The notes under the pieces are model-generated. The model was not told the origin of the DNA. It did not search any database and saw only the letters and a program-made list of their open reading frames with translations. A program made the translations under genes and the position numbers. A DNA stretch of 64,000 nucleotides, from positions 558,001-622,000 of the forward strand of contig NZ_PKRQ01000002.1 of assembly GCF_002855575.1 (NCBI RefSeq). The letters run 5' to 3'. This document shows positions 55,336 to 62,632 of this stretch, one piece after another (position 1 is the first letter of the stretch; each line of letters opens with the position of its first letter). The DNA comes from Tabrizicola sp. TH137 (lineage in GTDB: Bacteria; Pseudomonadota; Alphaproteobacteria; Rhodobacterales; Rhodobacteraceae).

Positions 55336-55700
55336 TTCCCGACAAGCGCCCGGACCGAGGCCAGCATTTCGGCATTCGAGAAGGGCTTGGTCATGAACAG
55401 CGTCACGCCCGCCTTTTCCGCCGCCTCGCGGTCGCGGCCCTGCCCCTTGGCCGTCAGCATCATCACCGGCGTATCGCCGGTCTCGGGATGGGCGCGGATC
55501 GCCTCCACCACGTCGAGCCCCGAACAGCCCGGCAGCATCAGGTCGAGGATCACCAGATCGGGCCGTTCCGTCCGCACTGCCTCGGCGGCGCCGATCCCGT
55601 CATGCAGGGTGGAAACGCGGCAGCCTTCGCGGCTCAGCAGGAAGCGGATCGCCTCGGCGATATTGGGTTCGTCCTCGATCAGCAGGACATGGCTTGTCAT
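55332..55700 (-). CDS. Single-domain (CheY-like) response regulator
   Basis: A 122-residue receiver domain with Asp53 in LVILDLMLPGCSG, the acidic pair in LIEDEPNIAEAIRFL, Thr83 in MLTAKGQG and Lys105 in MTKPFSNAEML. There is no output domain, so it must act by protein interaction, as CheY does. It is the first gene of the operon with the symporter-type kinase and the FliM/FliN-like protein. Confidence 0.95.
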   Translation of the reverse strand: MTSHVLLIEDEPNIAEAIRFLLSREGCRVSTLHDGIGAAEAVRTERPDLVILDLMLPGCSGLDVVEAIRAHPETGDTPVMMLTAKGQGRDREAAEKAGVTLFMTKPFSNAEMLASVRALVGK

Positions 55701-55821
55701 TCCGTTCCCCTCCCGAGAAAGGGGCGCATGCGCGGCCCTCTCCCCGCCGCGTCTGACGCGCGGCTCTTGCCGAACGATGCCCCAGAACCCACGCGCCTGT
55801 CAAAAGGGCATGTGGACGGGC

Positions 55822-57111
55822 CTAGCCTACCGCCGCATCCGTCAGGATCGAAGGCTCGCGCCGCGCCGGGCAATCGCCGCGGGCGCAGACCCGGCAGGAC
55901 GATCCCACAACCTGCGCCCCTCCCCCCGGCTGCGTCCCCCCGCGCAGCGGCGCAACCAGCATCACCGCCTCGCGCAGTTCCACCCCGCCCAGGCCTTCCG
56001 GATGCCGCGACGCGCAGAAGGCCACGGCCCGAAAACGCCGCCCGCCGCGCCCCGCCGCCACCAGATCGGCCGTGACCGGGCTGCCCGGCCGCCCCAGCGC
56101 CGCATAAAGCGGCCAGAGCGGGCAGGCCGATCCAAATCGGGGAAAGCCGAAGCCTTCCGCAGGCTTGCGCAGCACCAGCGCGCCCGATGCATCGCAGATG
56201 GCAAGCCCGGCCTCCGCCCCCGGCGACAGCGCGAGGCGCCGCAGCACCACCGTCACCTCCACCCCCAGCATGGTGGCAAGCCGCACCGGATCGGCCCCCG
56301 GCTCCAGCGCGGCCAGCGGCACCCGCGCCGCATCCCGCGCCATGACGGCGATCCAGTCCCGCGCCAGCCCCCGCGCCGCCGCAGAGGCCAGCCCGGCAAT
56401 CTCGGCCTCCAGCGCCGCAGCCCCCGGCCCGCCCGGCTCCAGCTCGGCCAGATGCCAGCCGCGCCCCGCAAGCCAGGCCTCCACCTCTTCCTGCGGCGCG
56501 ATGCCGACCTGCGCCTCGGCCCGGTCGGACCCATCCAGAAAGGCCACCAGCGCCTCTGCCCCCAGTGCAAGCCTCTCACTGTCGCCATGCAGGTTCTTCA
56601 GAAAGCGCGCCCGCCATTCCGGTTCGATATCCTCCGTCTCGGCCAGGATCGATGCGGTGGACCGGACCGATGCCACCGCCGACAGCACCTCATGCAGCGA
56701 ATCCGACAGATGCGGATCATGGGTCAGCCGGTCATTCAGCGCCTCGACCGCCCGCTCCAGCGAGGCGACCCGCCGCGCCAGACCCCGCGCCAGCGCCGCC
56801 CAGCCGGGAAAGCGGCCGGCGAATTCCTCGGCCCGGTCCAGTTCCGCGCCGCTGCCGGGCAGGGCCGTCGCGGCGGTGCGCAACTCCTCGATCTGCGCGC
56901 CCTCTGCCCCCTCGGCCAGCATCTCCACATCCACGCCCAGACGGCCAGCCAGCGCCTCAAGGAGCCGGGGCGACACCCGCCGCCGGTTATGTTCGATCAG
57001 GTTCAGATAGGGGGCCGAAACGCCCACCGCCGCCGCCACATCGGCCTGCCGCAGCCCCAGCGCCATGCGCCGCTCCCGCAGCCGCGTTCCCGTCAGCGCC
57101 GCCCGTGCCAT
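55822..57111 (-). CDS. ScfR-type XRE-family regulator (DUF2083)
   Basis: A 429-residue regulator with an N-terminal Cro/CI helix-turn-helix (RLRERRMALGLRQADVAAAV, LNLIEHNRRRVSPRLLEALA), a middle region and a C-terminal DUF2083 domain ending in the cysteine pattern SCRVCARGDCPARREPSIL. Relatives are ScfR, PrpC regulators and RamB, which control propionate/acetate or other short-chain acyl-CoA metabolism and sense acyl-CoAs. An AGGAGG site precedes the ATG, and two TGTAAA elements lie upstream, perhaps for autoregulation. Confidence 0.93.
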   Translation of the reverse strand: MARAALTGTRLRERRMALGLRQADVAAAVGVSAPYLNLIEHNRRRVSPRLLEALAGRLGVDVEMLAEGAEGAQIEELRTAATALPGSGAELDRAEEFAGRFPGWAALARGLARRVASLERAVEALNDRLTHDPHLSDSLHEVLSAVASVRSTASILAETEDIEPEWRARFLKNLHGDSERLALGAEALVAFLDGSDRAEAQVGIAPQEEVEAWLAGRGWHLAELEPGGPGAAALEAEIAGLASAAARGLARDWIAVMARDAARVPLAALEPGADPVRLATMLGVEVTVVLRRLALSPGAEAGLAICDASGALVLRKPAEGFGFPRFGSACPLWPLYAALGRPGSPVTADLVAAGRGGRRFRAVAFCASRHPEGLGGVELREAVMLVAPLRGGTQPGGGAQVVGSSCRVCARGDCPARREPSILTDAAVG

Positions 57112-57137
57112 GCCGTTCCTCCATCCACGGGCCGGAA

Positions 57138-57162
57138 TTTACAGGAGGTTGAAAACTTTACA
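57138..57162 (-). promoter_or_regulatory. Direct TGTAAA elements upstream of the ScfR-type regulator
   Basis: Minus-strand TGTAAA at 57162-57157 and 57143-57138, 19 bp apart, within 51 bp of the regulator ATG. The related regulators bind TTTGCAAA-like sites, so autoregulation is plausible. The match is short. Confidence 0.35.
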
Positions 57163-57202
57163 AATCCCCCGGCTGCACTCCGGCATCCGAGGTGCAGGCA
57201 TG

Positions 57203-57236
57203 AAAAGGGCGCGCGCAGGTTGCCCCGCGCGCGCCC
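57203..57236 (-). terminator. Terminator of the ABC-transporter operon
   Basis: Perfect 10-bp GC stem GGGCGCGCGC (57207-57216) and GCGCGCGCCC (57227-57236), with TTTT on the minus strand at 57206-57203, just after the substrate-binding-protein gene. Confidence 0.9.
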
Positions 57237-57257
57237 CGGTTTCACGCCGTCAGACGA

Positions 57258-58235
57258 TTATTGCAGCGCCGCGTCGGTGATGACGCTGGTCCAGGCCCCT
57301 TCCGGCGCCTTGGTGATGACAGGGTCCGACCCGCCCGACAGAAGCGAGGCGACCGTGCGCTCCGCCGCTGCCACGTCCAGCGCGCCATTCGACCCGGCGG
57401 TCAGCTTGGCCACTTCGCCCATCATCCGCTTCTGGTGGTTCTCGGTCTGTGCGCCGGTCTCGTCATTCTCCAGCACGATCATCGCCGCCTCGTCCGGATT
57501 CGCCTCGGCGTATTTCCAGCCCTTCATAGAGGCGCGGACGAATTTCACCATCGTCTCCTGGAAGGCCGGGTCAGCCAGACGGTCTTCAAGGACATAAAGC
57601 CCGTCCTCCAGCGTCGCCACGCCCTGATCCTCATACTTGAAGGTCACCAGATCCTCGGGCGCGATGCCCGCGTCGATCACCTGCCAGTATTCGTTATAGG
57701 TCATGGTCGAGATGCAGGCCGCCTGCTTCTGCAACAGTGGATCGACGTTGAAGCCCTGCTTCAGCACCGTCACGCCGCCCGCCGAACCATCGGTGGCAAG
57801 GCCAAGCTGGCTCATCCAGCTCAGGAAGGGATATTCATTCCCGAAGAACCACACGCCCAGCGTCTTGTCGGCGAAATCGGCGGGGCTGGTGATGCCCGTC
57901 TCCTTCAGGCAGGTCAGCATCATGCCCGAGCTGGCAAAGGGCTGCGCGATGTTCACCAGCGGCAGGCCCTTTTCCCGCGCGGCCAGCGCGGCCGGCATCC
58001 ATTCCACGATCACATCGGCCCCGCCGCCCGCGATCACCTGCGTCGGCGCGATGTCCGGGCCACCCGGCTTGATCGTGACGTTCAGACCTTCCTCTTCATA
58101 GAACCCCTTGGCCTGCGCCACGTAATAGCCCGCGAACTGGGCCTGCGTGACCCATTTCAGTTGCAGCGTCACATCCTCGGCCTGCGCCGTGCCTGCCATG
58201 GCCGCAAACAGCGCGCCAGTCAGCCATTTCTTCAT
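57258..58235 (-). CDS. ABC transporter substrate-binding protein (NMT1/THI5-like)
   Basis: A 325-residue periplasmic binding protein with a signal peptide (cut after TAQA) and the NMT1/THI5-like fold: LQLKWVTQAQFAGYYVAQAK and GFYEEEGLNVTIKPGG at the start. Family members bind pyrimidine-like compounds such as hydroxymethylpyrimidine, riboflavin or thiamine precursors. The operon also holds two permeases and an ATPase and sits next to a dihydropyrimidinase, so a pyrimidine or hydantoin is a fair guess. A GGAGG site precedes the ATG. A terminator follows. Confidence 0.93.
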   Translation of the reverse strand: MKKWLTGALFAAMAGTAQAEDVTLQLKWVTQAQFAGYYVAQAKGFYEEEGLNVTIKPGGPDIAPTQVIAGGGADVIVEWMPAALAAREKGLPLVNIAQPFASSGMMLTCLKETGITSPADFADKTLGVWFFGNEYPFLSWMSQLGLATDGSAGGVTVLKQGFNVDPLLQKQAACISTMTYNEYWQVIDAGIAPEDLVTFKYEDQGVATLEDGLYVLEDRLADPAFQETMVKFVRASMKGWKYAEANPDEAAMIVLENDETGAQTENHQKRMMGEVAKLTAGSNGALDVAAAERTVASLLSGGSDPVITKAPEGAWTSVITDAALQ

Positions 58236-58279
58236 CGTTCAACCTCCATGTTGCGGCCCGCGTTCTGCGCGGACCTTCG

Positions 58280-59125
58280 TTAATGCCTCTGCGACGGATG
58301 CCAGAAGGTCACCCATTTCTCGATCAGCGTGATCGCCCCGTAGAGCATCGACCCCGCCAGGGCCGCCACGGCAATCGTGGCCCAAACCATGTCAAGGCCA
58401 AGTCGCCCCACCTCGGTCGAGATGCGGAACCCCATGCCATAGATCGGACTGCCGAAGAACTCGGCCACAATCGCCCCGATCAGGGCCAGAGTCGATGCAA
58501 TTTTAAGTCCGTTGAAGAAGAAGGGCATGGCCGCCGGCAGCCGCAGCTTCAGCAGCGTCTGCCAGTAGCTTGCCCCCCAGGTGGCCATCAAGTCGCGCTG
58601 CATCCGCTCGCTCGCCTGAAGGCCCGCGACAAGGTTCACCAGCACCGGGAAGAAGACCATGACGACGACAACCGCCGCCTTGGACTGCCAGTCAAAGCCG
58701 AACCACATCACGAGGATGGGGGCGAGGCCGACGATGGGCAGGGCCGCCACGAAATTCCCGATGGGCAGCAACCCCCGTTGCAGGAAGGGAACGCGGTCGA
58801 TGGCGATGGCCGTGGCGAAGGCCGCCCCCACCCCCATGACAAAGCCCGACAGCGCCCCCTTCACCACGGTCTGCATGAAATCCGCCCAGAGCACCTCCAG
58901 CGACCCGGCGATCTTCACCCCGATCAGGCTGGGCGCGGGCAGGATCACGGGCTGCACGCCAAAGCCGCGCACCACACCTTCCCACAGCACCAGCACCGTG
59001 ATGCCAAAGAGCACAGGCACGAACAGCCGTCCCGCCCGGCCCTTGCCAAAGGCGGACCGCGCCACGGCGGCATTCACCGCCCAAGCCGCCATCCAGAACA
59101 GGATCGCCCCGCCCAGCCAGGTCAT
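58280..59125 (-). CDS. ABC transporter permease 2
   Basis: A 281-residue inner-membrane permease with about seven TM segments. The EAA loop lies in LMATWGASYWQTLLKLRLPAAMPFFFNG. The start at 59125 gives a first TM immediately; the longer frame to 59224 is unsupported. It overlaps the other permease gene by 4 nt (ATGA), and the binding protein follows 45 bp later. Confidence 0.92.
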   Translation of the reverse strand: MTWLGGAILFWMAAWAVNAAVARSAFGKGRAGRLFVPVLFGITVLVLWEGVVRGFGVQPVILPAPSLIGVKIAGSLEVLWADFMQTVVKGALSGFVMGVGAAFATAIAIDRVPFLQRGLLPIGNFVAALPIVGLAPILVMWFGFDWQSKAAVVVVMVFFPVLVNLVAGLQASERMQRDLMATWGASYWQTLLKLRLPAAMPFFFNGLKIASTLALIGAIVAEFFGSPIYGMGFRISTEVGRLGLDMVWATIAVAALAGSMLYGAITLIEKWVTFWHPSQRH

Positions 59126-59991
59126 GCCGGAACCCCCATCCGCCGCCGCGCCATCTGCTCCACCGCGCCCACCACAAGGATCAGCAGCCCCGCCAGGATC
59201 GCCGCCGCGAACAGCGCCGCCCACATGATCAGCGGCTCGCCGAACTGGCTGCCGATCAGCATCCGCGCGCCAAGGCCCTCGATCGCGCCCGTCGGCAATT
59301 CGCCCACGATCGTCCCGATCAGCGCCGCCGCCACCGCCACTTTCAGACTGGCAAAGAAATAGGGCATGGAGGCGGGCAGCCGCAGCTTCCAGAAGGTCTC
59401 ACCCTCCGAGGCATTATAGGTCTTTAGCAGGTCAAGCTGCATCGCATCGGGCGACCGCAGCCCCTTCACCATGCTGACAAGCACAGGGAAGAAGGACAGA
59501 TAAGCGCTGATGATCGCCTTCGGCACCTCGCGGCTGTCGATGCCCAACTGGTTCGCCACCGTCAGGATCATCGGCGCCAGCGCCACGATGGGGATGGTCT
59601 GGCTGATGATCGCCCAGGGCATCACGCTCATCTCCATCACCCGGAAGCGCACGATGGACACGGCCATCGCCACGCCGAAGACGATGCCCAGGGCAAAGCC
59701 CATCATCGTGCCCCGGAAGGTGACAAAGCCATGATAGACAAGGCTGCGCTTGCTGGTGACCGCCTGCCCGGCGACGCCTTTCCAAAGCTCCGCCGCCACC
59801 TGATGCGGGGGCGGCAGCAGGGGCCGCTCCTGCGCCATGGTCTGCGGCACCATCTCGGCAAAGCTGACGGTCGTCCCCGCCCGCTCGGCCTGGTCATAGA
59901 CCCAGGTCGAATTCATCCAGACCGCCGCCGCATACCAGATCACCACGATGATCCCCAGCACGGCCAGAACGGGAAGCGCCTTCTCCCTCAT
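59122..59991 (-). CDS. ABC transporter permease 1
   Basis: A 289-residue permease with about six TM segments. The EAA loop lies in LLKTYNASEGETFWKLRLPASMPYFF. An N-terminal periplasmic region (TWVYDQAERAGTTVSFAEM) precedes the TM domain. The start at 59991 overlaps the SMR-like gene by 4 nt, so the three genes are translationally coupled. It pairs with permease 2 in a heterodimer. Confidence 0.92.
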   Translation of the reverse strand: MREKALPVLAVLGIIVVIWYAAAVWMNSTWVYDQAERAGTTVSFAEMVPQTMAQERPLLPPPHQVAAELWKGVAGQAVTSKRSLVYHGFVTFRGTMMGFALGIVFGVAMAVSIVRFRVMEMSVMPWAIISQTIPIVALAPMILTVANQLGIDSREVPKAIISAYLSFFPVLVSMVKGLRSPDAMQLDLLKTYNASEGETFWKLRLPASMPYFFASLKVAVAAALIGTIVGELPTGAIEGLGARMLIGSQFGEPLIMWAALFAAAILAGLLILVVGAVEQMARRRMGVPA

Positions 59992-60323
59992 CTCTGCGCT
60001 CCCTGCGGCCAGGCGATCATCGCCACTGCCACGATGCCCAGCACCACGCCCGCCGTCTGCAACCCCGTCAGCCTTTCGCCGAACCAGAACACCCCGATTA
60101 GAGCCAGCGCCACCAGTTGCACGACGGACGAGATCGACACCGCCAGCGCCAGCCCGCTTTCCCGCATCAGGCGCACCATCATCAGATTGCCCACAAGAAA
60201 GCAGAACAGGGCCAGAACCAGCGTCGGCCAGGCCCCCGATCCGGCATAGGCGCGCAGCACCGAATTGGCCGCGATGAAGGCCGCCATCGCCCCCGACAGC
60301 CACAGCACCAGCCCCGCGCTCAT
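59988..60323 (-). CDS. Small DMT/SMR-like membrane protein inside the ABC operon
   Basis: A 111-residue protein with four TM segments (IAANSVLRAYAGSGAWPTLV, VSISSVVQLVALALIGVFWF, TAGVVLGIVAVAMIAW). The segment GVFWFGERLTGLQTAGVVLG has the pattern of the second repeat of EamA/DMT transporters, and the length is that of SMR proteins. Its conserved Glu in WFGERLT is in the position used by EmrE-like proteins for the last TM. Its place between the ATPase and permease genes, with 4-nt overlap on the permease side, makes it likely to act with the transporter. It may be an independent exporter. Confidence 0.8.
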   Translation of the reverse strand: MSAGLVLWLSGAMAAFIAANSVLRAYAGSGAWPTLVLALFCFLVGNLMMVRLMRESGLALAVSISSVVQLVALALIGVFWFGERLTGLQTAGVVLGIVAVAMIAWPQGAQR

Positions 60324-60428
60324 GCGCCACCCCCGGCTTCACCCTGGCCCAAATACCTAAGCGCAACGCCCGTGGCGGGCGCAAGGCCCCGCGCCTTTTC
60401 CCATCGCCGCATCCCGTTGCGCAAAGCG

Positions 60429-61229
60429 TCACACCTCATCGCCATGCCCCGCCCGCAAGCCCTCGCGCACGCGATGGGCGATCTCGATGAATTCGCGGCT
60501 GTCGCGGATGTCCAAGGGCCGCTCCTTCGGCAAGGGGCTGTCGATCACATCGGTGATCCGCCCCGGACGGGGCGACATCACCACGATCTTGGTGGACAGA
60601 TAGACAGCCTCCGGGATCGAATGGGTGACGAAACCGATGGTCTTGCCCGTCGCCGCCCAGAGCTTCAGCACTTCCTCGTTCAGACGGTCGCGCACGATCT
60701 CGTCCAGCGCGCCGAAAGGTTCATCCATCAGCAGGATATCGGCATCAAAGGCCAGGGCCCGCGCGATGCTCGCCCGCTGCTGCATCCCGCCCGAAAGCTG
60801 CCACGGGAATTTCTTCCCGAACCCCTTCAACTCCACCAGATCCAGCACCCGCTCGATCCGCTCCGCCTGTTCGGCCTTGGAAAACCCCATGATCTCCAAT
60901 GGCAGCGCGATGTTCCCCGCAATCGTCCGCCACGGGTAAAGCCCCGCCGCCTGAAACACATAGCCATAGGCCCGCTTCCGCCGCGCCTCGTCAGGGCTCA
61001 TCCCGTTCACCGTCAGGCTGCCGCCCGTCGGATGTTCCAGCGCCGCCACGCAGCGCAGGAAGGTGGTCTTGCCACAGCCGGACGGCCCGATGAAGGACAC
61101 GAAATCCCCCCGGTTCACCGTCAGGTTCACATCCTTCAGCGCATGAACCGGCCCGTCCCCCGTCTGGAACGTCAGGTTCAACCCCTTCGCCTCGATCACC
61201 GGCGCGCCTGCGGTCAACGTATCCTTCAT
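60429..61229 (-). CDS. ABC transporter ATP-binding protein
   Basis: A 266-residue ATPase of the nitrate/sulfonate/taurine type. Walker A FIGPSGCGKTTFLR, the signature WQLSGGMQQRASIAR, Walker B ADILLMDEPFGALDE and the H-loop FVTHSIPEAVYLS are all intact. It is the first gene of the operon, followed by the SMR-like gene after 105 bp. Powers uptake by the two permeases. Confidence 0.96.
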   Translation of the reverse strand: MKDTLTAGAPVIEAKGLNLTFQTGDGPVHALKDVNLTVNRGDFVSFIGPSGCGKTTFLRCVAALEHPTGGSLTVNGMSPDEARRKRAYGYVFQAAGLYPWRTIAGNIALPLEIMGFSKAEQAERIERVLDLVELKGFGKKFPWQLSGGMQQRASIARALAFDADILLMDEPFGALDEIVRDRLNEEVLKLWAATGKTIGFVTHSIPEAVYLSTKIVVMSPRPGRITDVIDSPLPKERPLDIRDSREFIEIAHRVREGLRAGHGDEV

Positions 61230-61325
61230 CCCACCTGTTCCCCGGCGCGGCCCCGCGCACCGTCATGAAATCTTTGCGCCCCTCGGGCAGTCTTGCCCTG
61301 CGCCCCCAGACGGACCCCCAAGCCC

Positions 61326-61445
61326 ATGCCCGGAACACTCGCCTTCGCCCCCACGCCCGAAGACCTGGATGACGACTTGTTCACCGTCCCGGTCCTGACC
61401 TTCGCCCCAGCCCCGGGCGCAGAGACGGAAGAAGAAGAGGGCTGA
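61326..61445 (+). CDS. Possible small acidic protein
   Basis: A 39-codon frame, MPGTLAFAPTPEDLDDDLFT followed by an acidic Glu-rich end. It has no strong ribosome site and could be chance, but it is very acidic and lies in the gap between divergent genes. Confidence 0.25.
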   Translation: MPGTLAFAPTPEDLDDDLFTVPVLTFAPAPGAETEEEEG

Positions 61446-61501
61446 CGCCCGCCCCCGACCCATGCCATGCTCTGCCGGTCCCCAGACCGGAGCCATCCGC
61501 C

Positions 61502-61933
61502 ATGACCAGTGCCCCCCCGACCGACACTCGCCCCCTCTGCCGCAAGCTGCGCCCCTCTGCCGATCAGACCTATGCGGGCAAGCAGGGCTTCAGCTATTTC
61601 GAAGGCATCGCCCGCGAGACGACCGGCGCGCAGGCGATCTGCATGCATCTCCTGACCATCCCGCCCGGCGGCCGCGCCAAGGCGCACAAGCACGCCACCC
61701 ATGAAACCGCGATCTTCATGCTGGAAGGCGTCACCACCATGTTCTGGGGCAATGCGCTGGAGCATCGGATGGAGGTGGAGGCGGGTGATCTTCTCTACAT
61801 CCCCGCCGACATGCCGCATCTGCCCTTCAACCCCGGCCCCGGCCCCGCCCGCGCCGTCATCGCGCGCACAGACCCGCATGAACAGGAAAGCGTGATCCTG
61901 CTGCCGGAGCTTGAGGCGCTGGTCGCGGACTGA
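61502..61933 (+). CDS. Cupin-domain protein
   Basis: A 143-residue single cupin. Motif 1 is AKAHKHATHETAIFMLEG with metal ligands, and motif 2 is GDLLYIPADMPHLPFNPG. Such proteins are sugar or amine isomerases, dioxygenases or sensors; the substrate is open. The gene converges with the SDR gene, and their ends are 2 bp apart. Confidence 0.9.
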   Translation: MTSAPPTDTRPLCRKLRPSADQTYAGKQGFSYFEGIARETTGAQAICMHLLTIPPGGRAKAHKHATHETAIFMLEGVTTMFWGNALEHRMEVEAGDLLYIPADMPHLPFNPGPGPARAVIARTDPHEQESVILLPELEALVAD

Positions 61934-61935
61934 CC

Positions 61936-62631
61936 TCATACCGACCTCGTCAATCCGCCATCGACGCGCAGGTTCTGCCCGGTGATATACCCCGCGCCGT
62001 CTGACGCCAGAAATCCCACCACGGCGGCGATCTCCGCCATCGTGCCATAGCGCTTCATCGGCACCATCGCGGCGCGTTCCTCCGTCCCCGGCAGGCTGTC
62101 GATCCAGCCCGGCAGCACATTGTTCATCCGGATATTCGCCGCCGCATAGCTGTCGGCGAAGAGCTTGGTAAAGGCCGCCAGCCCCGCCCGCGCCACGGCA
62201 CTGGTGGGAAACATCGCCGATGGTTCAAAGGCCCAGGCGGTGGAGATATTGATGATCGCCCCCCCACCCTGCGCCTGCATGATCGGCGTCACCAACCGCG
62301 TGGGGCGCACCACGTTCAGGAAATACACCTCCTGCCCGCGCAGCCAGTCCTCATCCGTGATTTCCAGGAGTGGCCCGCGCGGCCCGTGTCCGGCACTGTT
62401 CACCAGCACATCCACCCGCCCCCAACGCGCCATCGCCCCATCGACCAGCGCCTGAAGATCGGCCACGGATTGATTGGACCCCGTCACCCCAAAGCCACCC
62501 AGCGCAGCGGCCAAGGCCTCGCCCTTGCCGGACGAAGACAGGATGCCCAGGGCAAACCCGTCCTCGGCCAGCTTGCGCGCCGCAGCGGCCCCCATGCCGC
62601 TGCCCCCTGCGGTGACGAGGGCGACCTTCAC
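61936..62631 (-). CDS. SDR-family protein with altered active site
   Basis: A 231-residue Rossmann protein of the short-chain dehydrogenase/reductase family. The cofactor motif is VTAGGSGMGAAAARKLAEDG and a structural NSAGHGPRGP follows. The catalytic Tyr-x-x-x-Lys is not found: the region aligns as SAVAR within FPTSAVARAGLAAFTK, with Ser in the Tyr place and Arg in the Lys place. The Ser in IINISTAWAFEPS is present. It may bind but not oxidise or may use another mechanism. The GTG start at 62631 is 1 bp after the dihydropyrimidinase stop. Confidence 0.88.
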   Translation of the reverse strand: MKVALVTAGGSGMGAAAARKLAEDGFALGILSSSGKGEALAAALGGFGVTGSNQSVADLQALVDGAMARWGRVDVLVNSAGHGPRGPLLEITDEDWLRGQEVYFLNVVRPTRLVTPIMQAQGGGAIINISTAWAFEPSAMFPTSAVARAGLAAFTKLFADSYAAANIRMNNVLPGWIDSLPGTEERAAMVPMKRYGTMAEIAAVVGFLASDGAGYITGQNLRVDGGLTRSV

Positions 62632-62632
62632 A

